Positions 35,344 to 46,605 of a stretch of DNA of 64,000 nucleotides are shown here, in pieces. The DNA lies in NCBI RefSeq assembly GCF_033958435.1, contig NC_134137.1:256416501-256480500 (forward strand), in the 5' to 3' direction. The notes below the pieces were generated by a model that did not search any database, was not told the origin of the DNA, and was given only the letters and a program-made list of their open reading frames with translations. Made by a program: the position numbers and the translations under genes. Source of the DNA: Carettochelys insculpta (Eukaryota; Chordata; Testudines; Carettochelyidae). Position 1 is the first letter of the stretch. The number at the start of each line of letters is the position of its first letter.

Positions 35344-36837
35344 AGAAATAATAATATATGGTGCCATCAAACTACAGAACTGAAAGTTTCTATGGATGGA
35401 TTCCCATTTCCATTCTGACTTTTTGTACAAGGGCAGTACCCATATAGAATTGTGGAAGAAATCTGTTGAAGAAGAAACAGGATCAATGTAATCAGCACAC
35501 TATGTTGCCTGTTCTCATAAGCCACAGCCTAGCAGGCACGTTAAGAGTACAAGGGACCATGCTGAGAACACTTAAACAAGGATTCTGGTCTGCACAACAC
35601 TTGACAGGCAGAACGAGACAAGTCAGAAGTTGAAGCAGGTCTAGAAGCAGGTTATGGTATCCTATCTGCATTAAAATTTACAAACATTTTTTAAAATGTT
35701 AACATGCTAAACCACAGTTAGAAACTAACATAGGGACAAACAGACAGTGAGTTAGCTGGTTCCATGACACTTATTTAAACAGAGGAAATGAGACCATTTT
35801 CTTGGAGTAATGCACACAGTGCAAACAAAACTCATCTACATTAAAAGTGAGAAAACATGCACTTGAGCAAAATTGTACATCTCCAGGGTTTTAAGATCTT
35901 GTCTGACAATAATTCTCACAATCAGACCTTTGTTTCAAGGCACCGGAAGCATGCAGCTCTATTCTGAGGAAATCATTAAGGACTTTATTCCCTGTTTGAG
36001 GCATGGATGTAATGCATCATTACTGTTAACAAGGCTTGTTTTCACTCTGTGCTTGCAGTATACAAGACTGCAGCTTGACAATACTTTAAATTGAGAGGGG
36101 ACAGGACTGAGTAGGGATTAGAGGAGGTGGAATCAACATTTGTCTTAAATGTCATGCAGAAATTAAAAGCAAATGGAACAGTGGAAATCAAAGGGTAAAG
36201 GGGGAAATAAGGAAAACCTATGGGTTAAAACGAGGACCTGGGACTTGACTATATTCTAAAATAATGGAATCATTTAATTTTGGAAATTCCTAACTACTCT
36301 AGGTTGTACCCAAAGGTTTTGTATGCCCATCCAAACATTTCCATATATTGGGGGGTCAACTGTTTCCATGTTCTACTCTTGACATTCCATAAAGACAAGC
36401 CTTGAGGTGCAGGTTTGGATGATTCCAGAGAGAGTTTAAGAGCAGCAATGCATTTGATTTGATTGCTTGGACGCAGGCCCATCTCTAATTTATGGGAAGT
36501 TTAATTTTGCCCTTGGTTGTATTCAGAGGTGCTGGGTAATACTCAGGGGTCCTCTTTCCTGAGAGCAGGAATGTACAGGCTGTGACTGTGTCAGCTTTTC
36601 CCAGGCTGGGCCTCTACTGTCAACAAAGGCACCAGTTGTGGTGGGGGTTTCTGTGTGGTGGAAGTTTGTCCAGAATAAAATGGATTGAAAACCTCAAACT
36701 TGTTTTGTATAGACTGCTAAGTAGCCCTTCACCTTCAGTCCTTACCAATCTGTGCTGAATGCAAACAGTGGGATAGAAATAAAAAGCTTCTTGTTATGCT
36801 AATACCAATCAAGCTCTAAATGATTATTAATAATACC
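31416..36837. other. PIK3C2G intron, nothing but a microsatellite
   Basis: About 5.4 kb with no frame over 110 codons and no terminal repeats that I can recognise. The (TTA)15 array lies inside. Confidence 0.5.
35296..35340 (+). repeat. (TTA)15 microsatellite
   Basis: An uninterrupted TTA array of 45 bp, likely polymorphic. Confidence 0.95.
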
Positions 36838-37030
36838 TAGGCCTTATACAGCTCTTTTCCTCTGTAGACTTCAAAATGCTGAAGAAAATGAAAATATCTT
36901 TCCCCATTTTACAGATGGAGAAATGGAGGCATGGAAAGATAAAGTGACTTGCCTAAGGTTACTCAGCAAAGCTAGGACTAGAAACAAGATCTCCTGAGTT
37001 CCAGCCCAGGGCTTCAGCAACAAGGCTACA
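36838..37030 (+). repeat. L2/MIR-type relic
   Basis: CCCATTTTACAGATGGAGAA, AAAGTGACTTGCCTAAGGTT and TCTCCTGAGTTCCAGCCCAG form the conserved 3' block of L2-like repeats. It lies about 470 bp downstream of the nearest PIK3C2G exon. Confidence 0.65.
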
Positions 37031-37499
37031 TTACTTCCCACATTTTTCAGAAACATTTTACAAAAACCAACACAAAAAGCAATTCTTCCGGAACTCAAAT
37101 AAGCAGCTCTTTGAACAAGGAGATTCAAAGATCTGCTGGAAGTGTTTGCAGTCCAAATCCTGGGGCACTGTCACAGTGCACTAGAGTGAAGCTGACAAAA
37201 AATATACCAGGGCATTTACAGTATGCAAGCTGAATGAAAAATGCAAGCAATGTAAGGACTGAAAAATCAGTTAAATATAAACAAGTCTTTTTCATAACCA
37301 AAGGAGTTATTAGTGATATGCATAATGAAGAGAGTTGTTTGCATGTTTCTGTTTGGAGACAAGTTAACCCTTCATTTAATTTATTCATTTAAATTGACTA
37401 ACTTCGTAGATAAATTAAGCCTATGATTTTTAATTTGGAAGCATCTCTTTAAGCACAAAAGAGGGGAAAAAATTACAGAATTGTTTTCTGTGTTTTTAC

Positions 37500-37609
37500 C
37501 TGGTGAAGTAGCTAGTGGCTTGGAGATCTGAGTCCTGTGGACAAAGGTTTTCATACACATACTTCAGATCCTGGATGCTGTTCAGCTCAGGCAACCCTGC
37601 ATGCAGCAT
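37500..37609 (-). CDS. PIK3C2G: PIK3C2G exon: kinase C-lobe
   Basis: The acceptor is TTTGCTCATAG and the donor is CCAG|GTAAAA. The exon has 110 nt: 36 codons from [19 protein letters not shown] to ATSYFT, plus two bases (AG) that join the first G of the next exon to make Arg. It enters in phase 0, directly following LLEM of the upstream exon. The [15 protein letters not shown] and PQD-x-D-x-x-AT-x-(Y/F)FT patterns are conserved in class II PI3-kinases at the end of the catalytic domain. The upstream intron is 12.7 kb and holds four Harbinger derivatives, so this exon is closely surrounded by young insertions. The 436-bp hairpin element begins only 264 bp upstream of the acceptor. Confidence 0.92.
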
Positions 37610-37872
37610 CTATGAGCAAATAGGATTGAGCCAGTAAAAGCACTGAAAACAACTGAAATGAAATAGGGCTAGCTGGAAAAAATAGAGGTACAGGGAAAGA
37701 ACTCTCTCTATTTACAAATTACAAACCTCTCCTAATTTGGGCAATTTCTGTCTCTGGGTATAAAACTCAACACCCTGATTAGAAGAATGAAATTATTTCT
37801 CGACTCTTCAAATTGGTGTGCCAGAAGAGGACATATTCAAATTTATTCTGGACCTCAGGAATCTAGTTCCTT

Positions 37873-38308
37873 GGCTATGTCTACACGTGCCCCAAACTTC
37901 GAAATGGCCACGCAAATGGCCATTTCGAAGTTTACTAATGAAGCGCTGAAATGCATATTCAGCGCTTCATTAGCATGCGGGCGGCACCGGCACTTCGAAA
38001 TTGACGCGGCTTGCCGCCGCGCGTCTCGTCCAGACGGGGCTCCTTTTCGAAAGGACCCCGCCTACTTCAAAGTCCCCTTATTCCCATCAGCTCATGGGAA
38101 TAAGGGGACTTCGAAGTAGGCGGGGTCCTTTCGAAAAGGAGCCCCGTCTGGATGAGACGCGCGGCGGCAAGCTGCGTCAATTTCGAAGTGCCGGTGCCGC
38201 CCGCATGCTAATGAAGCGCTGAATATGCATTTCAGCGCTTCATTAGTAAACTTCGAAATGACCATTTGCGTGGCCATTTCGAAGTTTGGGGCATGTGTAG
38301 ACATGGCC
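37873..38308. mobile_element. 436-bp hairpin MITE with perfect CTT duplication
   Basis: The ends are GGCTATGTCTACACGTGCCC and its complement, and CTT flanks both sides (37870-37872, 38309-38311). The whole element is one inverted repeat, with arms of about 215 bp folding around 38090 (CATCAGCTCATGGG). Smaller palindromes lie inside each arm, for example around AATGCATATTCAGCGC. No coding potential. Confidence 0.92.
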
Positions 38309-38390
38309 CTTGTGTCGTACCCAGAGGCATTGAGAACTGATCTGGCGTGAATGAAGTCTCTGCTTTACAGCCTCACCTGAGAGCTAGCTG

Positions 38391-38462
38391 GCCTTTAGCT
38401 CATGTGGTCGAGTACAGAGCTTTAGACCGTCTGCTTGCAGGTTCTATTTCTAGGTCCAGCAG
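38391..38462 (+). repeat. tRNA-like sequence (SINE head or tRNA pseudogene)
   Basis: TTTAGCTCATGTGGTCGAG resembles an internal A box and GGTTCTATTTC a B box, about 40 bp apart. I see no clean cloverleaf and no 3' CCA context. It sits just left of the copy 1 insertion, so any tail may be displaced. Confidence 0.42.
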
Positions 38463-38467
38463 CCTGG

Positions 38468-39177
38468 GGCTACGTCTACACGTGCACCCAACTTCGAAAT
38501 AGCTTATTTCGATGTTGCGACATCGAAATAGGCTATTTCGATGAATAACGTCTACACGTCCTCCAGGGCTGGCAACGTCGATGTTCAACTTCGACGTTGC
38601 TCAGCCCAACATCGAAATAGGCACAACGAGGGAACGTCTACACGGCAAAGTAGCACACATCGAAATAAGGGAGCCAGGCACAGCTGCAGACAGGGTCACG
38701 GGGCGGACTCAACAGCAAGCCGCTCCCTTAAAGGGCCCCTCCCAGACACACTTTCATTAAACAGTGAAAGATACACAGAGCCAACAACTAGTTGCAGACC
38801 CTGTATATGCAGCACGGACCCCCAGCTGCAGCAGCAGCAGCCAGAAGCCCTGGGCTAAGGGCTGCTGCCCACGGTGACCACAGAGCCCCGCAAGGGCTGG
38901 AGAGAGAGTATCTCTCAACCCCCCAGCTGATGGCCGCCATGGAGGACCCCGCTATTTCGATGTTGCGGGACGCGGATCGTCTACACGTCCCTACTTCGAT
39001 GTTGAACGTCGAAGTAGGGCGCTATTCCCATCCGCTCATGGGGTTAGCGACTTCGACGTCTCGCCGCCTAACGTCGATTTCAACTTCGAAATAGCGCCCA
39101 ACACGTGTAGACGTGACGGGCGCTATTTCGAAGTTACTGCCGCTACTTCGAAGTAGTGTGCACGTGTAGACGCAGCC
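38468..39177 (+). mobile_element. 710-bp Harbinger derivative, copy 1
   Basis: It begins GGCTACGTCTACACGTGCAC and ends with the complementary GTGCACGTGTAGACGCAGCC. The 3-bp target duplication TGG lies at 38465-38467 and 39178-39180. Both ends, the upstream leader and the sequence after the Myb-like gene match the 16208-20941 element, so it is an internally deleted, non-autonomous form. The transposase start codon is ACG here, so no protein is made. Confidence 0.93.
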
Positions 39178-39188
39178 TGGGTCTGTCA

Positions 39189-39898
39189 GGCTACGTCTAC
39201 ACGTGCACCCAACTTCGAAATAGCTTATTTCGATGTTGCGACATCGAAATAGGCTATTTCGATGAATAACGTCTACACGTCCTCCAGGGCTGGCAACGTC
39301 GATGTTCAACTTCGACGTTGCTCAGCCCAACATCGAAATAGGCACAGCGAGGGAACGTCTACACGCCAAAGTAGCACACATCGAAATAAGGGAGCCAGGC
39401 ACAGCTGCAGACAGGGTCACGGGGCGGACTCAACAGCAAGCCGCTCCCTTAAAGGGCCCCTCCCAGACACACTTTCATTAAACAGTGCAAGATACACAGA
39501 GCCAACAACTAGTTGCAGACCCTGTATATGCAGCACGGACCCCCAGCTGCAGCAGCAGCAGCCAGAAGCCCTGGGCTAAGGGCTGCTGCCCACGGTGACC
39601 ACAGAGCCCCGCAAGGGCTGGAGAGAGAGTATCTCTCAACCCCCCAGCTGATGGCCGCCATGGAGGACCCCGCTATTTCGATGTTGCGGGACGCGGATCG
39701 TCTACACGTCCCTACTTCGATGTTGAACGTCGAAGTAGGGCGCTATTCCCATCCGCTCATGGGGTTAGCGACTTCGACGTCTCGCCGCCTAACGTCGATT
39801 TCAACTTCGAAATAGCGCCCAACACGTGTAGACGTGACGGGCGCTATTTCGAAGTTACTGCCGCTACTTCGAAGTAGCGTGCACGTGTAGACGCAGCC
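39189..39898 (+). mobile_element. 710-bp Harbinger derivative, copy 2
   Basis: Same length and ends as the copy 11 bp upstream, differing at only a handful of bases. Its own target duplication, TCA at 39186-39188 and 39899-39901, shows an independent insertion and not a tandem duplication. Confidence 0.93.
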
Positions 39899-39901
39899 TC
39901 A

Positions 39902-40926
39902 GTGTTACACTTGCAAAGGGATCCCTTTTTCAGGAGTCCCCGTACTCTGGACTACTCAACCATGGGAGAGCAATCTAAGTCAGGCAGCTTCAGCTTAGTG
40001 AGTAAGATAGCTGAAGTTGATGTACTTAAACTTATTTATGGTGGCATCTTCACTGCAGTGTGTCAAGTTGAGATGCTCTTCCATCATCTCCCCTTGTGCT
40101 TTGTGTTGAGGTGGAGCACAGCAGTAGATGGAATAGTGATAAGCAGTCAATTTATCGTGTGTACTAGCTGCAATAAATCAACGCCTGCTGAACTGATCAC
40201 TTCTTTGTTGATCTGGCCTATTGTGAAGACATATCCTCAGTATACACAGGAACATTACTTTTACCTTCAGCATCCTCAAGTCAGCACAGGGCATCCAACC
40301 ACAGGTCTCAAAACAGGCTGAAAACACCACCTTCAGCGGTGATAAGTGTCTCCCACCTACCAAACTCAACACTAAAATCAGAATGGAAATGCTTCCTTTT
40401 ACCTTACAAGTACTCCTTACACATGCAGGGATACCAGTATAAATATTGTACCCCAATGCCACACTATTTCAAATGCATGTACCTATCTGCAAGAAACCGT
40501 TTTTGTTAATGGACCAGTTTTCTTTGCAATATCCCAGTTACATTTAGCCTCTCTGGGTCTTGGTTTCCCAGTCCAGGGGGAGAGTCCAATTGTAGTTGCT
40601 TGCATCTATAGCAGTATCAGTAGGCTTCAATGTGTTGCATATAGGTTTGAATATGACAAGTGCTAAGCATTAGTATTAGATGAAAGATGCTTCCTAATGC
40701 AAAATCTCAGTTCCTCCCATTCTTATTTATGTAATACCGAGAGTTAAACGTATTATCAGGGCAGTGCAATGAGAAGAGGACAGCTAAGTATGTTCAGTGT
40801 GTCCAGAACACCTGTCCGTAGCACCTTAGACTGTTAAAAAAATAAAAGTTTCTAATAATCTTTTAAAAACTATTGACTGCACTTTCTCCACACTGAATTG
40901 AGATGCTGGACTGTGTGTAACACAAA
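39902..40926. other. PIK3C2G intron, nothing recognised
   Basis: Reading frames of 139 (plus) and 94 (minus) codons overlap here without domain or splice support. Confidence 0.5.
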
Positions 40927-42367
40927 GGGTCTGTCTACACTAGCCGGCTACTTCGAAGTAGCTGGCACAACGCTGAGATAGCACACGTTGCATCTACGTG
41001 CGTTGTGCGCTATTTCGATGTGGAAATTGATGTTAGGCGGTGAGACGTCAAAATCGCTTTTCCTATCCGAAGATGGCAATACCTTCCTACTTCGACGTTC
41101 AACGTCGAAGTAGGGCGTGTGTAGACGATCCGTGTTCCGCTACATTGAAATAGTGGGGTCCTCCATGGTGGCCATCAGCTGAGGGGTTGAGAGATGCTCT
41201 GCCCAGCCCCTGCGGGGCTCTGTGGTCACCGTGTGCAGCAGCCATTAGCCCAGGTCTTCTGGCTGCTGCTGCAGCTGGGGATCCATGCTGCATGCACGGG
41301 GTCTGCAACTGGTTGTTGGCTCCGCGGACCTTGTGCTGTGCAGGCTGAGTGTGTCTGGGAGGAGATCTTTAAGGGAGCGGCTTACTGTTGCCCCAGAAGG
41401 GCTAGTCCAGCCTGTGACCCTGTGCACAGGCTTTGCTGGCCCCTTATTTCGACGGGGAGCGCTTGTGTGTATGGATGCTCCGTGTTTCCTTCCAGGGTGG
41501 CTCCTTTCGATGTTCCCCGTTGCTACTTTGACGTTGAATGTTGACAGCACCAGCCCCGGAGGATGTGTAGACGATATGTGTTGATGTAGCCTATTTCGAT
41601 GTTCTTACTTCAAAATAGGCTACTTCGACGTAGGCTACGTCTACACGTGCACCCAACTTCGAAATAGCTTATTTCGATGTTGCGACATCGAAATAGACTA
41701 TTTCGATGAATAACGTCTACACGTCCTCCAGGGCTGGCAACGTCGATGTTCAACTTCGACGTTGCTCAGCCCAACATCGAAATAGGCACAGCGAGGGAAC
41801 GTCTACACGCCAAAGTAGCACACATCGAAATAAGGGAGCCAGGCACAGCTGCAGACAGGGTCACGGGGCGGACTCAACAGCAAGTCGCTCCCTTAAAGGG
41901 CCCCTCCCAGACACACTTTCATTAAACAGTGCAAGATACACAGAGCCAACAACTAGTTGCAGACCCTGTATATGCAGCACGGACCCCCAGCTGCAGCAGC
42001 AGCAGCCAGAAGCCCTGGGCTAAGGGCTGCTGCCCACGGTGACCACAGAGCCCCGCAAGGGCTGGAGAGAGAGTATCTCTCAACCCCCCAGCTGATGGCC
42101 GCCATGGAGGACCCCGCTATTTCGATGTTGCGGGACGCGGATCGTCTACACGTCCCTACTTCGATGTTGAACGTCGAAGTAGGGCGCTATTCCCATCCCC
42201 TCATGGGGTTAGCGACTTCGACGTCTCGCCGCCTAACGTCGATTTCAACTTCGAAATAGCGCCCGACGCGTGTAGACGTGACGGGCGCTATTTCGAAGTT
42301 AGTGCCGCTACTTCGAAGTAGCGTGCACGTGTAGACGCAGCTGTAGTGTGCAAGTGTAGACATAGCC
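40927..42367 (-). mobile_element. Older inverted Harbinger derivative, split by copy 3
   Basis: It lies in reverse orientation: the right-end sequence (GGGTCTGTCTACACTAGCC) is on the left at 40927 and the left end finishes at 42367 (GTAGACATAGCC). AAA flanks both sides (40924-40926 and 42368-42370). Many CpGs have decayed to TpG/CpA, so it is older than copies 1-3. The interior keeps the leader and the antisense of the transposase start, in which ATG survives. It is interrupted at 41633-42342. Confidence 0.82.
41633..42342 (+). mobile_element. 710-bp Harbinger derivative, copy 3, nested
   Basis: Again exactly 710 bp with the same ends; the last base is T instead of C. The target duplication GTA (41630-41632 and 42343-42345) lies inside the older inverted element, which re-joins perfectly when this copy is removed. 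It differs from copies 1 and 2 at a few positions. Confidence 0.92.
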
Positions 42368-42819
42368 AAAGGGATCTTTCCCACCCATTGCTCAGAAAAA
42401 TATAAATATGACTTTACCACAGCTGCTTGCGTGTGTACATTCTGCAATGAACTATATTTCCCATGCAGACAAAAGTGCCTATCTATCTCAGAAGATTAAA
42501 GCACATGAAAGGGAAACATTGCTTTTGTTGTAAGTTTACTGATAAGGGGAAAGCAAAAGGAGGAAAGAAGAGGGACACTTACACTTATTTCTTTCCATTT
42601 TTTTTCTATATTTTTAAATCAATGTCTTTGTATTTTGGGTTCTTTTCTTTTCACCACCATAAATAAGATGCTGCCTAATGTCTCAGGCTTTGTCTAGATC
42701 ACTGCTGGAGCTCTGACAGCTTGAAGGCTAGTTATATAGAGGAGACAGAAAAATCACTGAGATGAATTCTAATGGTTTAATTTCCAAGAGACATTTACAA
42801 ACACAAAGAGGATACAGGA

Positions 42820-43290
42820 ACACAAGATTGAAAGGGACCTTCTGGGTCTTCTGTCCCCTGCTGTCCCAGGCAACCCTATCAGATAATTCTGGTTATAATT
42901 TCTCAAGATCCATTTTAAAACCAGCTTGTGTCTTCTATGCCATTGGGAGGCACTTCCAGAATTTCACTCTTCTGATGGTTATAACAGGTCCCTCTAACTT
43001 CGAGGCTAAATTTGCTCATGGCCAGTTTATATCCATTTGTTCTTATGCAAACATCATCCATTAGCTTAAATAACTCTTCTTCTTTTTTGGTGTTTATCCC
43101 CTGACATATTTCTTAAGTGCAATCATGTCTCCTCCCAGACTTTGTTTTCAGGATTAAACAAGACAAGCTTTTCCAGTTTCCAGTTACAAGTTAGGCAGTC
43201 CATTCCCTGATCATCCTAGGAGTTGAATGTTAGTAACTTCTCTGCACCTTTTCCAGTTTGAGTTTATCTTTCTTAACAATGGGCAAGGCA
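42820..43290 (-). mobile_element. CR1 LINE 3' fragment, reverse orientation
   Basis: The plus strand reads GAACACAAGATTGAAAGGGA, then ATGTCTCCTCCCAGACTTTG, then TTTTCCAGTTTGAGTTTATC. These are the reversed CR1 3' block and the HLKFCVQF-equivalent region, much decayed. Confidence 0.7.
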
Positions 43291-43490
43291 TAATAATAAT
43301 ATTTGGCACTTACATACACCTTCAAGCAGTTTACAAAGGATTATTGGTACATATATCCCCATTCTTCAGGTGGGATAACTATGGTACAGAGAGATGAAGT
43401 GTCTTGCTCAATGTCATACTACAAGTCAATGCCAGAGGTTGAAACAAAAGCCAGATTTCTTGTGGTTTCTAGTTTGGTGCCCTAACTACC
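43290..43490 (+). repeat. L2/MIR-type relic
   Basis: CCCCATTCTTCAGGTGGGAT, GGTACAGAGAGATGAAGTGT and CTTGCTCAATGTCATACTAC follow the L2-like 3' pattern. Confidence 0.6.
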
Positions 43491-46479
43491 TTATAGAAGA
43501 AGCAAGTGGCATGGCTTGGACTCCGTATTACGGGGACATGAGAAAGAAGAGCCCAAGTGCAGGAGAAGCAAATGATTGTGTGGATAGGACTGGCTTCTCT
43601 GCATTGCTCTGTTGGCTACTGTTCTCTGAGGCAGCCTGGCTCCTTGAGGATTATCCAGAACCTCCATCATTCATTCATTGTGCAGATTTATGTCCTCTTG
43701 TATCTCAGGGTACAAAGAGGTTTTTTAATAAAATGGTGCTAGAGACTGCTCAGACAAGATCTGGCCATTTTCCAGCTGGTTGCTCTAGTAGTAAGATGAG
43801 GGCCTGAAATGTAAGTCCACATATCACAGGCCTGGTGCGAGGCTTGAGGCCTATGCCACAATAGCAAAGACTTTGCTAATGTAAAGCTGAAGTGAAGTGA
43901 AGCTGTGAACAAGAGGCAGACCCCTGCTCACAGACATTCCCAAGAATAAGGGTAATATTAGAGAAACACTCATATCTAAGAGATGCTAAGCACAGGTCGT
44001 AAACACATGCCAGTAGGGTCATAACAGAACGTTTCATTAAGAAACATCCTGGTACCAATGCACACCCCACAGATAACAGGAACATATCAAACCAGGTTCA
44101 TGACAGGGTCCAAAATGACGGCATGATAGATAGTACACACCCCCATGCATAGAGTAATGGGCAGTATCTAGGTAACATCAGAGATTGACAGCCTGATACA
44201 TCAGGAGTGATATGTAAATTGTTTGTTCCTGTGTATAAAGATGTACTCCAAGGGAGTTGTCTCTGTCAAGCCTGGGGGGCAATGAATGATTCTATCACTC
44301 ACTGAGCCGAGTCCATTATAATGGCATACATATGCATAGTGGTTCAGCAGAGTCTGCTGAAAACTGTTACTGTATTTTGTTTGAAAATACACCTGGCTTG
44401 GGTACCTTCATACCGTACATGATTTTGTGATCTTTGGGGGCTCTCTCGGAGTCTGCTACATTAGCCATCTGTGCAGGGCTAACGTGATATACAGGGAGGA
44501 GCATACACACATGGTCAAACAGTTAACATAATTGAACAGAGCAGGAAATCTGTCAGGACACCACACCGATGACTTCTAAATTAACACAGCCTCAAGTGCA
44601 CGTTTGGTTATCCAACTAGCAGTGGTTACAGCACTTGGCCCTCACAGGCATTTTAGTTATCTGATGGAACTCGAAGCAAGCCTGAGCCACAAACATTTGG
44701 ACCTGGATTTCTGATCCCCCAAAGTATGGTAGTATAAGGATCTGCTCATAGTGAAAAGGAAGTGAAGGGCCTGTGGTAACGATGAGCATAGGTTTGGATG
44801 GCAAATACCTCTAAGGCTGTAGGCATTCACATCCAGGGTTGTGGGCTAAGCCCATCTCTAGATGAAATAATAAATTATATTAACACTGATAAAATTTTTC
44901 ACACAGATCTCAAAGCCTTGATGAAGATGGGCAGGTTTCAGTATCCCTGTTTTGCAGATGATATTTCTGATGCATGCCCAAGGACACAGAGTGACTCAGT
45001 GGCAGGGAATCTATATCTCCTGTCTCCTAGTAATGACTCCTTCTCTTGCTTACTCACATTTTAGCAGAGAGAAAATTTGTTAGGCTTCCTTGGAGACTTC
45101 TCTATATAGACCTGTGGTTGAAAATTCTGTATGGAAAACCCTTAAGGCTGTAACGGTTTTTACAAGGTTTTTTAACTAGTTAAGCTGCTCATGCAGATGC
45201 CCTCTGTTATACTTCACACTCATTTTTAAGGAGGAAAGCTGATGAATTACAGGCTTTTATGAACTGACCTCTGCCAGCAATGCTCTTGGGCCTCCCACAG
45301 ATGTTTTTACTTTTCAGAGTGATGGGAACCCCGTGGCTTATTTCTTTCTCTGGAGCATATACCGGTACTGCTGATACCTGGAAACATGCTGCTCACCACC
45401 ATGAGAATGTGGCATTAACTACACCCTGGGCCAAAACATCTTGTGGTGCATAATCACAGTTTGCTGGAACCCACTAGCAGTTACTTACTATTCAAAGCAG
45501 AGATAGTTTACAGCCCCCCATCAAGCATGGCACATTGTGAAACCAGGCTTATATAACAGCAGATTGAACATTTTTTTAACAACAACCTTATACAGACATC
45601 TCAGAGAGCAGAGCTCAGACAGAGAGATGAAGACATGATGAAGATTTTCAGACAGGCACAAAACTTTCTATCCTGGAAGCTTGAGACTGCTTTTTCTGCA
45701 TAAAATGAATATGAGCTGGTTAGTTAATCTTTTCCTTTCTTCTGTCATTTGGTATTTTGCACTAAAGTGAGCCCAAAGTAGATCTTTCCCAGAGTCTATT
45801 TAATTTTCTAAAAATTACTCTTTTTTTACTACGTGTGATCGAGGAGTGTGCCCTTAAGAGTAGGGGGCGCACACGACATGGCCCTTTAAATGTCTGAAAG
45901 GCTCAGTTGTATACACAAGGACTCAGGAGATATTGGGAGAAAGGAAACATGCCTAGGAATAAGAAGTGTTCTGGAGGAAATACTGTTACTGTTTCTTTAA
46001 GGGCCAGGTACTTGCAGAGAGGAGAATAGGAGGGTCCCCTCAGTCCACTGTTTCCCCATCCAGTTGGGAATGATCTGGGAGAAGTGGAGCAGCGTAGATG
46101 CTGACTCCTCCTTTCTAGCAGAGCAGGCACTAGGAATACTAGCAGGGAAGTATTAGCTTGCTGAGCAGTCTGAAACCTAAAGACCAAGGAAAAGGGGCCA
46201 GTTGAGGGAGAAGACAGCAAAGGCCTTCCAGCTTGGTAACTCATAAATTAGCTCAGGAGGGGAAAGTGACTGAGAAAACTCAGCTTCTGGGAAGAGAGCT
46301 GGGAGGACTCCTGATTAAGGAGAAAATCAGGAACTAATGAATACAGCCCATATACCAAGAAGACTCTTGGTTAAGAAAGGTATGAAAGGAGTAAACCAGA
46401 GAAGACACTTAAAAAAGTTCCAGAGGCAGGTAATATTTACAGATGGAGGAAAGATGGGTCTCTTGAAGAAAGGAGCCAG
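43491..46479. other. PIK3C2G intron; possible LTR relic at ~43810-44460
   Basis: Between 43810 and 44460 a TATAAAG box (44236), and an end with GGCTCTCTCGGAGTCTGCTACA, hint at an old LTR, but I found no matching start or duplication. The rest holds only an L2-type relic and chance frames. Confidence 0.4.
44865..45025 (+). repeat. L2/MIR-type relic
   Basis: CAGTATCCCTGTTTTGCAGA with GCCCAAGGACACAGAGTGAC is a decayed copy of the same 3' block. Confidence 0.5.
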
Positions 46480-46605
46480 AGACAGCTTGTTGGACTGCAC
46501 GGCCATTTGCACTGGAAGAAATCTGCTCATAGAGATTGTGCAGTCTCCACCCCTGGAGATTTTTAAGAACAGGTAAGACAAATACCTGTGAGGGATAGTC
46601 AAGAT

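Noticed and set aside
39178..39188. Copies 1 and 2 as a tandem duplication
   Set aside because: Each copy has its own, different 3-bp flanking duplication, so two insertions explain it better.
38541..42259. Repeated frames of 105 and 100 codons in several places
   Set aside because: They recur because the 710-bp MITE recurs; no domain, and the real gene remnant is in another frame.
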